From positions 111,086-175,085 of the forward strand of contig CANLTE010000006.1 in the NCBI GenBank assembly GCA_947493885.1: a stretch of 64,000 nt of DNA, given 5' to 3'. A program made the position numbers and the translations under genes. The first letter of the stretch is position 1, and every line of letters begins with the position of its first letter. Positions 1 through 8,489 of this stretch are shown here, piece after piece. The stretch comes from an uncultured Maribacter sp. GTDB lineage: Bacteria; Bacteroidota; Bacteroidia; Flavobacteriales; Flavobacteriaceae. A model generated the notes under the pieces. That model had not been told where the DNA came from, searched no databases, and saw only the letters and a list, made by a program, of their open reading frames with translations.

Positions 1-1239
1 GAATCCCGCCCCAACTGTATTATTGGATTGAGAATCTATTAAAATAAATGAACCATTAGTACGGTGCTCTTTAAAAGCGTCGTAAAAAACTGGTTTATTT
101 AACTTAAATGTCACTTGGGCAATATCATTCATACCTAAAGAACTAACACCCTCTTCTATTCCAGAATAATCTGGGTTAATTTTATGATGGATTTTATCCA
201 CTTTTGCCAACACCTTATTTACACCGTGTTGTAAAACGTATTTGTTACCTGCGCTTAAATTTTGCGCATCCATCCATGAAATTGTCGCTGTAAATTGCTT
301 TTCAATTTTTGGTAAGTCGTTTGCCTTCACCAACATATCCCCTCTGCTAACATTTATTTCATCTTCTAATGTAATCGTAACCGAAGACCTTCTTGCAGCT
401 GTTTGATATTTTTTATTGTAAAAATAAATTTCTTTGATTTTTGATTTTGTTTGCGATGGCAGCGCTATAACCTCATCACCTACATTTAACTCTCCTCCAT
501 AAACTTTACCAGCAAACCCTCTGAAATCATGAAACTCTTCGGTTTTAGGACGAACTACATACTGTACAGGAAAACGTGGTGTTCCAGCATTAAAAATATC
601 TCCTTTATCCAAATTTTCTAAATGATTCAATAATGTAGTACCTGAATACCAAGACATGTTTTCTGACTTATTTACCACATTGTCCCCTTTTAATGCACTT
701 ACCGGAATAAATGTTATGTTTTGATCTTGATAATCTCTTTTACTCATTAATTCTTCAAAATCAGTCTTAATACTATTATACGTTTCTTCTGAATAATCAA
801 CTAAATCCATTTTATTAATAGCAACCACTACCTCTTTAATACGTAGCAAATTATTAATAAAAAAATGTCTGTTGGTTTGTTCAATAACTCCTTTACGAGC
901 ATCTATCAAAATAATGGCTGCCTGAGAAGTTGATGCTCCTGTAACCATATTTCTAGTATATTCAACATGACCTGGAGTATCTGCTATAATGTAACTTTTT
1001 TTCGCTGTGGAAAAATAAATATGAGCTACATCAATTGTAATACCTTGTTCTCTTTCTGCAACTAAACCATCTGTAGCTAAAGAGAAGTCTAAATAATCAT
1101 AGCCTTTTTGCTTACTCGTTTTTTCTATAGCCTCTAACTTATCTGTAGTCAACGATTTTGTATCATAAAGTATTCTTCCAATTAAGGTACTCTTACCGTC
1201 ATCTACACTCCCTGCTGTTGCTAATTTTAATACTTCCAT
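1..1239 (-). CDS. cysN: Sulfate adenylyltransferase subunit 1 (CysN), 3' end beyond window
   Basis: Large GTP-binding subunit of ATP sulfurylase, which with CysD activates sulfate to APS in the cytoplasm, GTP hydrolysis driving the reaction. I translated the minus strand from the ATG at 1237-1239 and it stays open to base 1, giving 413 residues without a stop. The GTPase motifs are all present: P-loop GSVDDGKST (residues 10-18), switch I REQGITID (63-70), DTPGH (87-91) and NKMD (142-145), followed by EF-Tu-like beta-barrel domains. Stand-alone CysN is usually about 415-475 residues, so either little is missing or a C-terminal CysC (APS kinase) domain follows outside the window; this cannot be told from here. 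It is the last visible gene of the DUF2061-cysH-cysD-cysN run, 85 bases after cysD. Confidence 0.95.
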   Translation of the reverse strand, partial: MEVLKLATAGSVDDGKSTLIGRILYDTKSLTTDKLEAIEKTSKQKGYDYLDFSLATDGLVAEREQGITIDVAHIYFSTAKKSYIIADTPGHVEYTRNMVTGASTSQAAIILIDARKGVIEQTNRHFFINNLLRIKEVVVAINKMDLVDYSEETYNSIKTDFEELMSKRDYQDQNITFIPVSALKGDNVVNKSENMSWYSGTTLLNHLENLDKGDIFNAGTPRFPVQYVVRPKTEEFHDFRGFAGKVYGGELNVGDEVIALPSQTKSKIKEIYFYNKKYQTAARRSSVTITLEDEINVSRGDMLVKANDLPKIEKQFTATISWMDAQNLSAGNKYVLQHGVNKVLAKVDKIHHKINPDYSGIEEGVSSLGMNDIAQVTFKLNKPVFYDAFKEHRTNGSFILIDSQSNNTVGAGF

Positions 1240-1324
1240 TTTATTTGGCTGTTAGCTATTTACACTTGGCATATAGCTTATTAAATATTTTTTATTTCTT
1301 CTGGTAAATTGTGTTTCGCAAACT

Positions 1325-2227
1325 CTAAAAATATCCTTGTTGCTTGCGTTTTTCCATTGCCGCTTCTGACCTTTTATCATCAATACGAGCACCTCTTTCA
1401 GAGATTGTAGAATCTCTAATTTCCTGTACTACCGACGAAATATCGGAGGCTTCAGAAAATACCGCTGCTGTACAACTCATATCTCCCACAGTTCTAAAAC
1501 GAACCATACGCTCAATTACCTCTTCATCTTCCTCTTGATATACATACTCTGAGTGCGACCAAATAAGTCCGTCTCTAAGGAATACTTTTCTTTTATGTGC
1601 AAAATATATTGATGGAATCTCGATTTGCTCTTTTTCAATATAAGACCAAACATCTAATTCTGTCCAGTTAGAAATTGGAAAAACACGAACATTCTGTCCT
1701 AATTCAATCTCACCATTAAGCATATCAAACAACTCAGGTCTTTGATTTTTTTCATCCCACTGACCAAAATCGTCTCGTACAGAAAAAATACGCTCCTTTG
1801 CTCTAGCTTTTTCTTCATCTCTACGTGCTCCTCCAATACAAGCATCAAACTTAAATTCTTCGATGGCATCAAGTAAAGTAGTTGTTTGTAAATGATTTCT
1901 ACTAGAATATCTACCAGTTTCTTCTTTTACTTTACCTTGGTCAATTGAATCTTGTACATTTCTAACAATAAGTTCTAGACCTAATTCCTCAACCAATTTA
2001 TCTCTAAATTCAATAGTTTCAGGAAAATTATGCCCTGTATCAATATGCATTAAAGGAAAAGGAATTTTTGCGGGCCAAAAAGCCTTTTGAGCCAACCTCA
2101 CTAGTGTAATTGAATCTTTTCCTCCAGAAAACAATAATACTGGTTTTTCAAATTGAGCTGCTACCTCTCTAAAAATATAGATAGACTCATTTTCTAATGC
2201 ATTTATATGTGCTGTACTACTACTCAT
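1325..2227 (-). CDS. cysD: Sulfate adenylyltransferase subunit 2 (CysD)
   Basis: Catalytic subunit of ATP sulfurylase; makes APS from ATP and sulfate together with CysN. The PP-loop ATP-pyrophosphatase signature SGGKDS lies at residues 34-39 and the sequence GGARRDEEKARAKER, typical of CysD, is in the middle. I start at the ATG at 2225-2227 (MSSSTAHINAL), giving 300 residues, close to the 302 of E. coli CysD; the open frame extends ten codons further upstream but that would run into the end of cysH. An AGAAGGAA stretch precedes the chosen start. It follows cysH by 13 bases and precedes cysN by 85, so the three are surely co-transcribed. Confidence 0.96.
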   Translation of the reverse strand: MSSSTAHINALENESIYIFREVAAQFEKPVLLFSGGKDSITLVRLAQKAFWPAKIPFPLMHIDTGHNFPETIEFRDKLVEELGLELIVRNVQDSIDQGKVKEETGRYSSRNHLQTTTLLDAIEEFKFDACIGGARRDEEKARAKERIFSVRDDFGQWDEKNQRPELFDMLNGEIELGQNVRVFPISNWTELDVWSYIEKEQIEIPSIYFAHKRKVFLRDGLIWSHSEYVYQEEDEEVIERMVRFRTVGDMSCTAAVFSEASDISSVVQEIRDSTISERGARIDDKRSEAAMEKRKQQGYF

Positions 2228-2240
2228 TATATTCCTTCTT

Positions 2241-2864
2241 TTATGTGTGCAATCCACACTCTCTATTTTCTAATACTTTTGTTGGGTCAAAATATTTATG
2301 CTCATTAGGCAAACTACGCTCTTCTAAATAAGCGTCCAATTGTTCATCATTCCAGTGATAAAATGGGCTTACTTTTAATGTTCCATCTTTACCTAAACTT
2401 AAAATATCTAATGAATCTCGCAAAGCTGTTTGACCTTTTCTAAGATTTGTAAACCAAACATCTGGCCTATGTTCCTCCATAGCTCTTTTAAAAGGCTCTA
2501 ACTTTACTTGCTCAGTAAAAATGGCATGATTTGGATCATCCACTGCAGGAATCCCCATTACTACATCTCTATGAGAAGATGTTTGTTTTGGAACATATAA
2601 TTTTACATTCAGATTTAACTTCTCAATAAGCTCCTCGGCATGTCTATAAGTATTAGGGGTGTTATACCCTGTATCACACCAAATTACAGGAACATCTTTT
2701 TTTACTGATGTAACCGCATTTAAAATTGCTACTTCATATGGTCTAAAATTAGTAGTAACAATAGCTTTTTGAGCATGCTGAAATGCCCAAGAAATTATTT
2801 CCTCTGGCAGTGCATTTTTAAATTGCGCATTTAACTCTTCGATTTGTTTTTGTGCTAAACCCAT
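2241..2864 (-). CDS. cysH: Phosphoadenosine phosphosulfate reductase family protein (CysH)
   Basis: Reduces activated sulfate (PAPS or APS) to sulfite with thioredoxin or glutaredoxin. Visible family marks are DTGY (64-67) in the nucleotide fold, LRKGQTALR (141-149) and the C-terminal redox motif ECGLH with the catalytic cysteine at 203. At 207 residues it is slightly short of E. coli CysH (244). The only other cysteine is C63; the two cysteine pairs that hold the 4Fe-4S cluster of bacterial APS reductases are absent, which by family knowledge points to a PAPS-type, cluster-free enzyme. That would need an APS kinase (CysC), which is not in the window unless fused to CysN beyond the left edge. 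Separated from the upstream DUF2061 gene by 11 bases. Confidence 0.93.
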   Translation of the reverse strand: MGLAQKQIEELNAQFKNALPEEIISWAFQHAQKAIVTTNFRPYEVAILNAVTSVKKDVPVIWCDTGYNTPNTYRHAEELIEKLNLNVKLYVPKQTSSHRDVVMGIPAVDDPNHAIFTEQVKLEPFKRAMEEHRPDVWFTNLRKGQTALRDSLDILSLGKDGTLKVSPFYHWNDEQLDAYLEERSLPNEHKYFDPTKVLENRECGLHT

Positions 2865-2875
2865 TTTTATTTTTT

Positions 2876-3133
2876 CTATTTACCCCATTTAATAAGGTTC
2901 CATAATCTCTCATGGAAGAAATAAAGAATCATTTTTGTAATAAAATCAATTGAAGCTATAGAAGCAGCTATAGACATTTCACCTGTTAGTATATATGATA
3001 TCACCAACGTATCAATCGTACCAATAACTCTCCAACTAAGTGCTTTTGCCACACTTCGAATAGGTTTTTCAGACTTTTTGTCTTGCTTAAAATCGCCTTT
3101 ATTTTTATCTAAAATCAATCGATCTGCAATCAT
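2876..3133 (-). CDS. DUF2061 small membrane protein
   Basis: An 85-residue protein with a charged, lysine-rich N-terminal 26 residues and two hydrophobic segments (about 33-51 and 54-73), ending in a basic tail; the pattern KALSWRVIGTIDT and FFHERLWN is that of DUF2061. The family has no established function. Here it is the first gene of the sulfate-reduction run, only 11 bases before cysH, and sits directly behind a TAnnTTTG promoter. The context suggests a role tied to sulfate assimilation, for example in sulfate or sulfite passage across the membrane, but that is inference; two short helices do not make an obvious transporter on their own. Confidence 0.85.
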   Translation of the reverse strand: MIADRLILDKNKGDFKQDKKSEKPIRSVAKALSWRVIGTIDTLVISYILTGEMSIAASIASIDFITKMILYFFHERLWNLIKWGK

Positions 3134-3171
3134 TATAATTGATAATTTAAAACCCTACTAAAGTAATAGAG

Positions 3172-3201
3172 TATTCAAAAATAGAATTATTATTTTGAAT
3201 A
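3172..3201. promoter_or_regulatory. Inverted repeat overlapping the cys promoter, candidate Rrf2 operator
   Basis: A perfect 9-base inverted repeat, TATTCAAAA at 3172-3180 and TTTTGAATA at 3193-3201, spaced by 12 bases. The left arm covers the putative -7 element of the DUF2061-cysHDN promoter, and the gene for an Rrf2 regulator lies immediately upstream. Position and symmetry suit an operator; which regulator binds is inference. Confidence 0.45.
3176..3183 (-). promoter_or_regulatory. Putative -7 element of the DUF2061-cysHDN promoter
   Basis: On the minus strand this reads TATTTTTG, matching the Bacteroidetes -7 consensus TAnnTTTG. A TTTTTG that could serve as the -33 element lies at 3208-3213, 24 bases upstream, slightly longer than usual. 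The predicted start of transcription is near 3169, about 36 bases before the DUF2061 ATG. Confidence 0.5.
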
Positions 3202-3334
3202 TTGACGCAAAAAGCTAATTAATATTACATAAATCCTATCGAATTAGTAGATTATTAAAAAAAAGCAGAATCAATTGCGAATAATTTATACAATAAAGCC
3301 TGTTCGTGTAAAAAATTAATCGCTTTAAACTAAA

Positions 3335-3748
3335 CTATTTGGAAAGAATATCTTCAAGCGTATTATTACGATACACCTTTAATGCACTATCTCTAACTTG
3401 AAGCATTAACCTGTTTACAGTACAGGTATTTTCATCTGGGCAGTCGTCGCACTTTTCATAAAAATTAAGGCTTACGCAAGGCACCATGGCAATTGGGCCT
3501 TCTAACACCCGCATGATATCTGCCATTAAAATATCAACAGGTTTTTTAGCTAGGTAATAGCCTCCTCCTTTTCCTTTTTTTGAATTTAAAAACCCAGACT
3601 TACGAAGAGTAAGTAAAATACTTTCTAAAAACTTTTGCGAGATATTTTCCTCCTCCGCTATTTCCGCAATCTGTACAGGAGTATTTTCTTCCTTTGAAGC
3701 CAAATAAGAAAGAGCTTTTAAACCGTATTTAGTTTTTTTAGAGAGCAT
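3335..3748 (-). CDS. Rrf2 family transcriptional regulator with four cysteines
   Basis: Winged-helix DNA-binding protein of the Rrf2 family (IscR, NsrR, CymR relatives). The N-terminal MLSKKTKYGLKAL and the wing motif KGKGGGYYLAKKP (about 58-70) are diagnostic. I start at the ATG at 3746-3748, giving 137 residues; the longer open frame adds 12 residues of poor quality. Cysteines at 91, 100, 103 and 109 lie in the loop where IscR and NsrR bind an Fe-S cluster, so it may sense redox state, iron-sulfur supply or NO; CymR-type members without such cysteines instead sense cysteine synthesis through CysK. It lies between metZ and the cysteine operon, all on one strand, so it probably controls sulfur assimilation and perhaps itself. 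Confidence 0.93.
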   Translation of the reverse strand: MLSKKTKYGLKALSYLASKEENTPVQIAEIAEEENISQKFLESILLTLRKSGFLNSKKGKGGGYYLAKKPVDILMADIMRVLEGPIAMVPCVSLNFYEKCDDCPDENTCTVNRLMLQVRDSALKVYRNNTLEDILSK

Positions 3749-3862
3749 ATTGCGAATATAGGAAAAATGAAAATTAAAAAACAATCTCCCCTTTATTTCT
3801 AGCGTCCCAAAAAGTCTATTCTAACTTCTTTAAAATAAATGAAATTTAGCCCTCAGCACTAA

Positions 3863-5026
3863 TTACTCCAACGCCTGCTCTATATCAGCAATAATATCAT
3901 CAATATGCTCTAAACCAACAGAAATCCTGATAGAACCATCAGTGATGCCAGAAGCTAATCTCTCCTCTTTAGTTAGCTTACTATGCGTTGTTGACGCAGG
4001 ATGTGTTACGATACTTCTAGAGTCTCCCAAATTAGCAGATAACGATAACATTTTAATTGCATCAAAAAACTTTTTACCTGCTTCCACACCTCCTTCTACC
4101 TCAAAAGCCACTACACAACCTCCTGCTTTCATTTGCTTTTTGGCAACTTCATACTTAGGATGCGATTTTAAAAATGGATACCTTACCCAATTAATTTTTG
4201 AGTGCTTTTCTAAATATTCGGCAAGTTTCAACGCATTTTCGCAATGCTTATCTACCCTTAAAGCCAAAGTTTCTAAACTTTTTGACAACACCCAAGCGTT
4301 AAAAGGAGAAAGCGCCGGACCTGTTATTCTAGAAAATCGATACACTTTATCTACTAATTCTCTACTCCCAACAGTAATTCCTGCAAGAACTCTACCCTGA
4401 CCATCCATTAATTTAGTTCCAGAATGTATTACTAAGTCTGCACCAAATTTTATAGGTTGTTGTAAATATGGAGAGGCAAAACAATTATCAATTATTAAAA
4501 TTAAATTGTGTTTTTTAGCTATTTTACCCAACACTTCTAAATCTACTACATCTACACCTGGATTGGTTGGTGTTTCTGCGTATAATATTTTCGTGGTCGG
4601 CTTTATTCTAGTCTCTATACTATCTAACTCGTTAATATTAAAGTAATCATATAATATATTCCATTTTGGAAAAAAATTCGCGAATAATGAATGCGTTGAC
4701 CCAAAAACACTTCCAGCAGAAAGTATATGGTCTCCACTATCTAATAACGACGCAAGAGTAGAAAAAACTGCCGCCATACCTGATGCAAAAGCAAAGCCAT
4801 CCTCTGCGCCTTCCATTTTGCATACTTTCTCTATAAATTCTGACGTATTTGGGTTAGAGTATCGAGAATATATATTTCTATCTTTTTCTTCAGCAAAAGA
4901 TGCCCTCATATCTTCTGCATCCTCGAATACAAAACTGGAAGTAAGATACATTGGTGCGGAATGCTCCAAAAATTGAGAACGTTCTACTTGTGTTCTTATC
5001 GCTTCTGTTTCAAACTTTTTACTCAT
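3863..5026 (-). CDS. metZ: O-succinylhomoserine sulfhydrylase-type PLP enzyme (MetZ-like)
   Basis: Cys/Met-metabolism PLP enzyme of 387 residues that exchanges the acyl group of an O-acylhomoserine for sulfide, giving homocysteine directly. PLP-site marks are YSRYSNPN (53-60), SGMAA (82-86), and the Schiff-base lysine K205 in HSGTKLMDGQGR; the DGQGR ending is typical of MetZ rather than of cystathionine gamma-synthase. Acyl-donor preference cannot be read from sequence, and because a MetX domain sits in the next gene upstream the natural substrate may be O-acetylhomoserine. It follows the MetX-AK-HSDH fusion gene by 49 bases. A second sulfhydrylase, metY, opens the same operon, so there are two paralogous routes to homocysteine. 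Confidence 0.88.
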   Translation of the reverse strand: MSKKFETEAIRTQVERSQFLEHSAPMYLTSSFVFEDAEDMRASFAEEKDRNIYSRYSNPNTSEFIEKVCKMEGAEDGFAFASGMAAVFSTLASLLDSGDHILSAGSVFGSTHSLFANFFPKWNILYDYFNINELDSIETRIKPTTKILYAETPTNPGVDVVDLEVLGKIAKKHNLILIIDNCFASPYLQQPIKFGADLVIHSGTKLMDGQGRVLAGITVGSRELVDKVYRFSRITGPALSPFNAWVLSKSLETLALRVDKHCENALKLAEYLEKHSKINWVRYPFLKSHPKYEVAKKQMKAGGCVVAFEVEGGVEAGKKFFDAIKMLSLSANLGDSRSIVTHPASTTHSKLTKEERLASGITDGSIRISVGLEHIDDIIADIEQALE

Positions 5027-5075
5027 CTATTTATTTTTTCTCCTTACAATACCTAACGACTAAGTAAAGTCGGAA

Positions 5076-8000
5076 TTAACTTTTTTCTGCTATTCGTAAT
5101 ATATCTCCAAAAACTCCTCTTGCGGTAACTGCCGAACCAGCTCCAGCACCTTGAATCACCAACGGATGCTCTCCATACGATTCCGTATAAATCTCTATGA
5201 TAGAATCCGACCCCTTAACTTGCCCTAATGCACTTTCTTTAGGTACCGATATTAACTTTACATCTAAAGTTCCTTTTTCCTTTTGAAGGTTTCCATGTAG
5301 GTCACCTACATAGCGCAACACATGATTTGGCTTTTGATTTTTCTTTATTTCGTTGAAAGTATCATCTAAAATTTCAAGATTATTCAAAAAATTATCCACA
5401 TCACCATCTTGCAAAATTGAAGGTATTAGGTTTTGAATATTTACATCTGAAAATTCGTTTCGTAAATCAAGCTCTCTAGCTAAAATCAGCAATTTACGTC
5501 CAACATCATTCCCAGATAAATCTTCTCTTGGGTCTGGCTCCGTAAAGCCTTTTTTCATTGCATCTTTTAAAATAGATGAAAAAGGCACATTGACCTCAGA
5601 AAAAGTATTAAATATATAACTCAACGACCCAGAAAACACTCCTTTTATTCGAGTAATATTTTCACCCGATAAGTGTAATAACTTAATAGTATCTATTAAA
5701 GGTAAACCTGCTCCAACATTGGTTTCGTATAAATATTGTTTTTGATTTTTCGCCAGTTCCTCTCTTAACAGTTCATAATAATTAAAACCAAGCGTATTTG
5801 CTATTTTGTTTGAAGAAACAATATCAAATCCGTTTTCTACGAAGTCAAAATAATGAGCAACAAAATCCTCACTAGCTGTATTATCAACTACAATTAAATT
5901 TTCTAAATGATTCTTTTTAGCAAATGCAAAAATATCCTCAACAACGTATGGCTCTCCTTTTTTATCAATTAAAGTTTCCCAATTTTTTGGAATACTTTTG
6001 GTATTAAACAATACCTTTTTAGAATTTGCAATTGCAAATACATTAATGGCAATGCCTTTTCGTTTTTCAATAGTTTTTGAAGATTCCAAAATTTGATTCA
6101 CCAATGTTCCTCCAACATTTCCATGACCAAAAACTGCAACATTTACTTTTTTTGCGTTTCCGAAAACCTGACCATGCATTACATTTAATGCTTTTGTTAA
6201 ATCAGATTTCTTAAGTACTAAACTCACGTTTTTTCCAGAGGCCGTATTATTAAATAACAACGGCACTATTTGGTTTTTTATCAGTGAATTATAAGGTTTA
6301 TGAAAAGTACTTAAATCTTGACCAACAATTGAAATTACCGAAACATCCTTGGTAAGGGTAATCATATTAATGTCTTTGGACTCAAAATCATTAGCAAATT
6401 CGTTTTGCAATGCTCTTTTCGCTTGATTTGCCTGATTTTCCGCCACTACAAGCCCTATTCCTCTTTCAGAAGATCCTTGAGATATTATACTTACATTAAT
6501 TTGATTATCTCCCAAAGCTTTAAAAATTCGAGCGTCCACCCCAACTTTTCCAAGTAAACCACGTCCTTCTAGATTTACGAGTGCAACGTCTTCTATTACA
6601 GATAATGACCTTATACCCTCTTTACTTGTTTTCGCACTAATTAAAGTCCCCTTATTATCGCTATTAAATGTATTTAAAATACGTAGCGGAATATTTTTTT
6701 CTATAAGTGGAATTATAGTTTTCGCATGAAGAATGGTTGCTCCAAAATTAGCTAATTCATTAGCCTCTCCATAAGACAACTCCTCAATTCTTTTTGCGTC
6801 AGAAACCAGGTCTGGATTAGCAGTATAAATACCATCTACATGGGTATAATTTTGAAGTTCTTCGGCATCTAAAAAATTAGCTATTAGAGCAGCAGAATAA
6901 TTACTTCCATTTCTACCCAAAGTAGTAGTTTCTTCATCAAGTGTTGAACCAATAAATCCAGTTATAATAGGTACAACATCTTCACTTAACTCTGAAAACT
7001 TGCGTAATACATTCTCTTTAGATTGTGCCTCTAACACATTAGCTTCACCAAAAACATTATCTGTTTTAATCAGTTTTCTAGAATCAATATACTGAGCATT
7101 AACACCTTTTCCTATAAGCAATTTAGCTACCAACTTCACAGAAATTAGTTCTCCAAAAGCTAATACCTGGTCTTTTATTTTTGCACTATAATCTCCTAAC
7201 AAAGAAACTCCTTCAAACAACTGGTACAAAGCTGCAAACTCTTCTGAAAGATTAACATTTTTGTAATTTTTAGATTGATATTCTTCAAACGCAATAAAAT
7301 CATCAGAATAGTTTTCACCATTTGCTGCCTTTTCTAAAATAGCTTCAAGTTGATCTGTAGCCTTTTCTCGAGCTGATAATACTACAGCAATATTCTCACC
7401 ACTATCAACCTTTGAAGATATAATGTTAAGCACATGACCCAACCCTTCTCCATTACTAAGAGACTTTCCTCCAAATTTCAACACTTTAATTTTACCTGAC
7501 CTGCCATTTTTGTTAAAAATAACATTCAGTAATTTTTGCATTTGATCAAACTCAATTAAAAAAGCATCATGACCATGAAGTGATTGCACTTCTCCATACG
7601 TTACATTACTGTTTGCTTGAGCTAATCGTTTAAAAGTGTCTTTGTTTTCTTTTGCTGTAAAAAACAAATCGGAGTCTACTCCTATAATATGAATATTAGT
7701 ATCACTCTTTTGCAACCTAACAAAAGCTTGCTCACCCTCTCTGCTAATATCTATTGTTTTAAGTAATTGATTCATTAGCTTATACGCGGAAAGTTGAAAA
7801 CGTTCTTTTAACTTTTCCCCATGATGTGTCAACCAACTCTCCACATTAAAAACCTGAAGCTCCTCATTGGTACTTCGTTTAAAACGTTCATTAAAGGATT
7901 CTGGCGTTCTATAACATAACATTGCATGCATACGAGCATCATGCACTGGTTGTTTAGAATTTACTAAAAACTGCTCTTGAATTTGACAATTAGCTATCAA

Positions 8001-8462
8001 CCAGTCCGTTGATTTCCAGTCAGATGCAACTGGAATTAAATGTTGCGTTAAATTAGGGTTTAGTGCCGCCATCTCCCATGCGATACCACCCCCCATAGAA
8101 CCTCCAAGAAGCGCAAATATTTTATCAATCTTTAACTCCTGAAGTCCTTGTAAAAATATTCTAGCAACATCACCTGCTATAAAATCTTTATAGTTTTCAA
8201 TAACAAAACCATCATGTCCGTTGCCTGGCACATTAAATGCCAGTATAGTATAACGATTTGTATCAATACATTTTCCTTCACCAACAAGTGCAGACCACCA
8301 TCCGTCTTTACCAGTTACATTAGAATTACCAGTTAATGCATGATTAATTACCACTATTGGCGCCTCATGCAAGGGTTTTCCAAACAATTGATACGACAAT
8401 GATATGTCTTGCGAAATACCACTATAAGTAGTATAATTTTCAATAGTCAGGTGATGTAACAT
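5076..8462 (-). CDS. Trifunctional fusion: homoserine O-acetyltransferase - aspartokinase - homoserine dehydrogenase
   Basis: One uninterrupted 1128-residue frame joining two normally separate proteins. Residues 1 to about 318 are a MetX alpha/beta hydrolase with nucleophile S122 in GGSMGG, acid D265 in VDSDLFF and H298 in HGHDAF. Aspartokinase begins at KIKVLKFGGKSL (324-335), followed by ACT regulatory sequence (roughly 600-760) and then homoserine dehydrogenase with the Rossmann motif FGHGNVGG near 775, as in ThrA (about 800 residues for this part). The protein therefore catalyses the first and third steps from aspartate and the acylation that commits homoserine to methionine; aspartate-semialdehyde dehydrogenase is not included. 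It lies between metY (27 bases upstream) and metZ, under the SAM-I riboswitch. The linker GRSG (320-323) is very short. ACT domains suggest amino-acid feedback, but the effector is unknown. Confidence 0.94.
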   Translation of the reverse strand: MLHHLTIENYTTYSGISQDISLSYQLFGKPLHEAPIVVINHALTGNSNVTGKDGWWSALVGEGKCIDTNRYTILAFNVPGNGHDGFVIENYKDFIAGDVARIFLQGLQELKIDKIFALLGGSMGGGIAWEMAALNPNLTQHLIPVASDWKSTDWLIANCQIQEQFLVNSKQPVHDARMHAMLCYRTPESFNERFKRSTNEELQVFNVESWLTHHGEKLKERFQLSAYKLMNQLLKTIDISREGEQAFVRLQKSDTNIHIIGVDSDLFFTAKENKDTFKRLAQANSNVTYGEVQSLHGHDAFLIEFDQMQKLLNVIFNKNGRSGKIKVLKFGGKSLSNGEGLGHVLNIISSKVDSGENIAVVLSAREKATDQLEAILEKAANGENYSDDFIAFEEYQSKNYKNVNLSEEFAALYQLFEGVSLLGDYSAKIKDQVLAFGELISVKLVAKLLIGKGVNAQYIDSRKLIKTDNVFGEANVLEAQSKENVLRKFSELSEDVVPIITGFIGSTLDEETTTLGRNGSNYSAALIANFLDAEELQNYTHVDGIYTANPDLVSDAKRIEELSYGEANELANFGATILHAKTIIPLIEKNIPLRILNTFNSDNKGTLISAKTSKEGIRSLSVIEDVALVNLEGRGLLGKVGVDARIFKALGDNQINVSIISQGSSERGIGLVVAENQANQAKRALQNEFANDFESKDINMITLTKDVSVISIVGQDLSTFHKPYNSLIKNQIVPLLFNNTASGKNVSLVLKKSDLTKALNVMHGQVFGNAKKVNVAVFGHGNVGGTLVNQILESSKTIEKRKGIAINVFAIANSKKVLFNTKSIPKNWETLIDKKGEPYVVEDIFAFAKKNHLENLIVVDNTASEDFVAHYFDFVENGFDIVSSNKIANTLGFNYYELLREELAKNQKQYLYETNVGAGLPLIDTIKLLHLSGENITRIKGVFSGSLSYIFNTFSEVNVPFSSILKDAMKKGFTEPDPREDLSGNDVGRKLLILARELDLRNEFSDVNIQNLIPSILQDGDVDNFLNNLEILDDTFNEIKKNQKPNHVLRYVGDLHGNLQKEKGTLDVKLISVPKESALGQVKGSDSIIEIYTESYGEHPLVIQGAGAGSAVTARGVFGDILRIAEKS

Positions 8463-8489
8463 TATATTCTTTTTAGTATAAAATAATTT

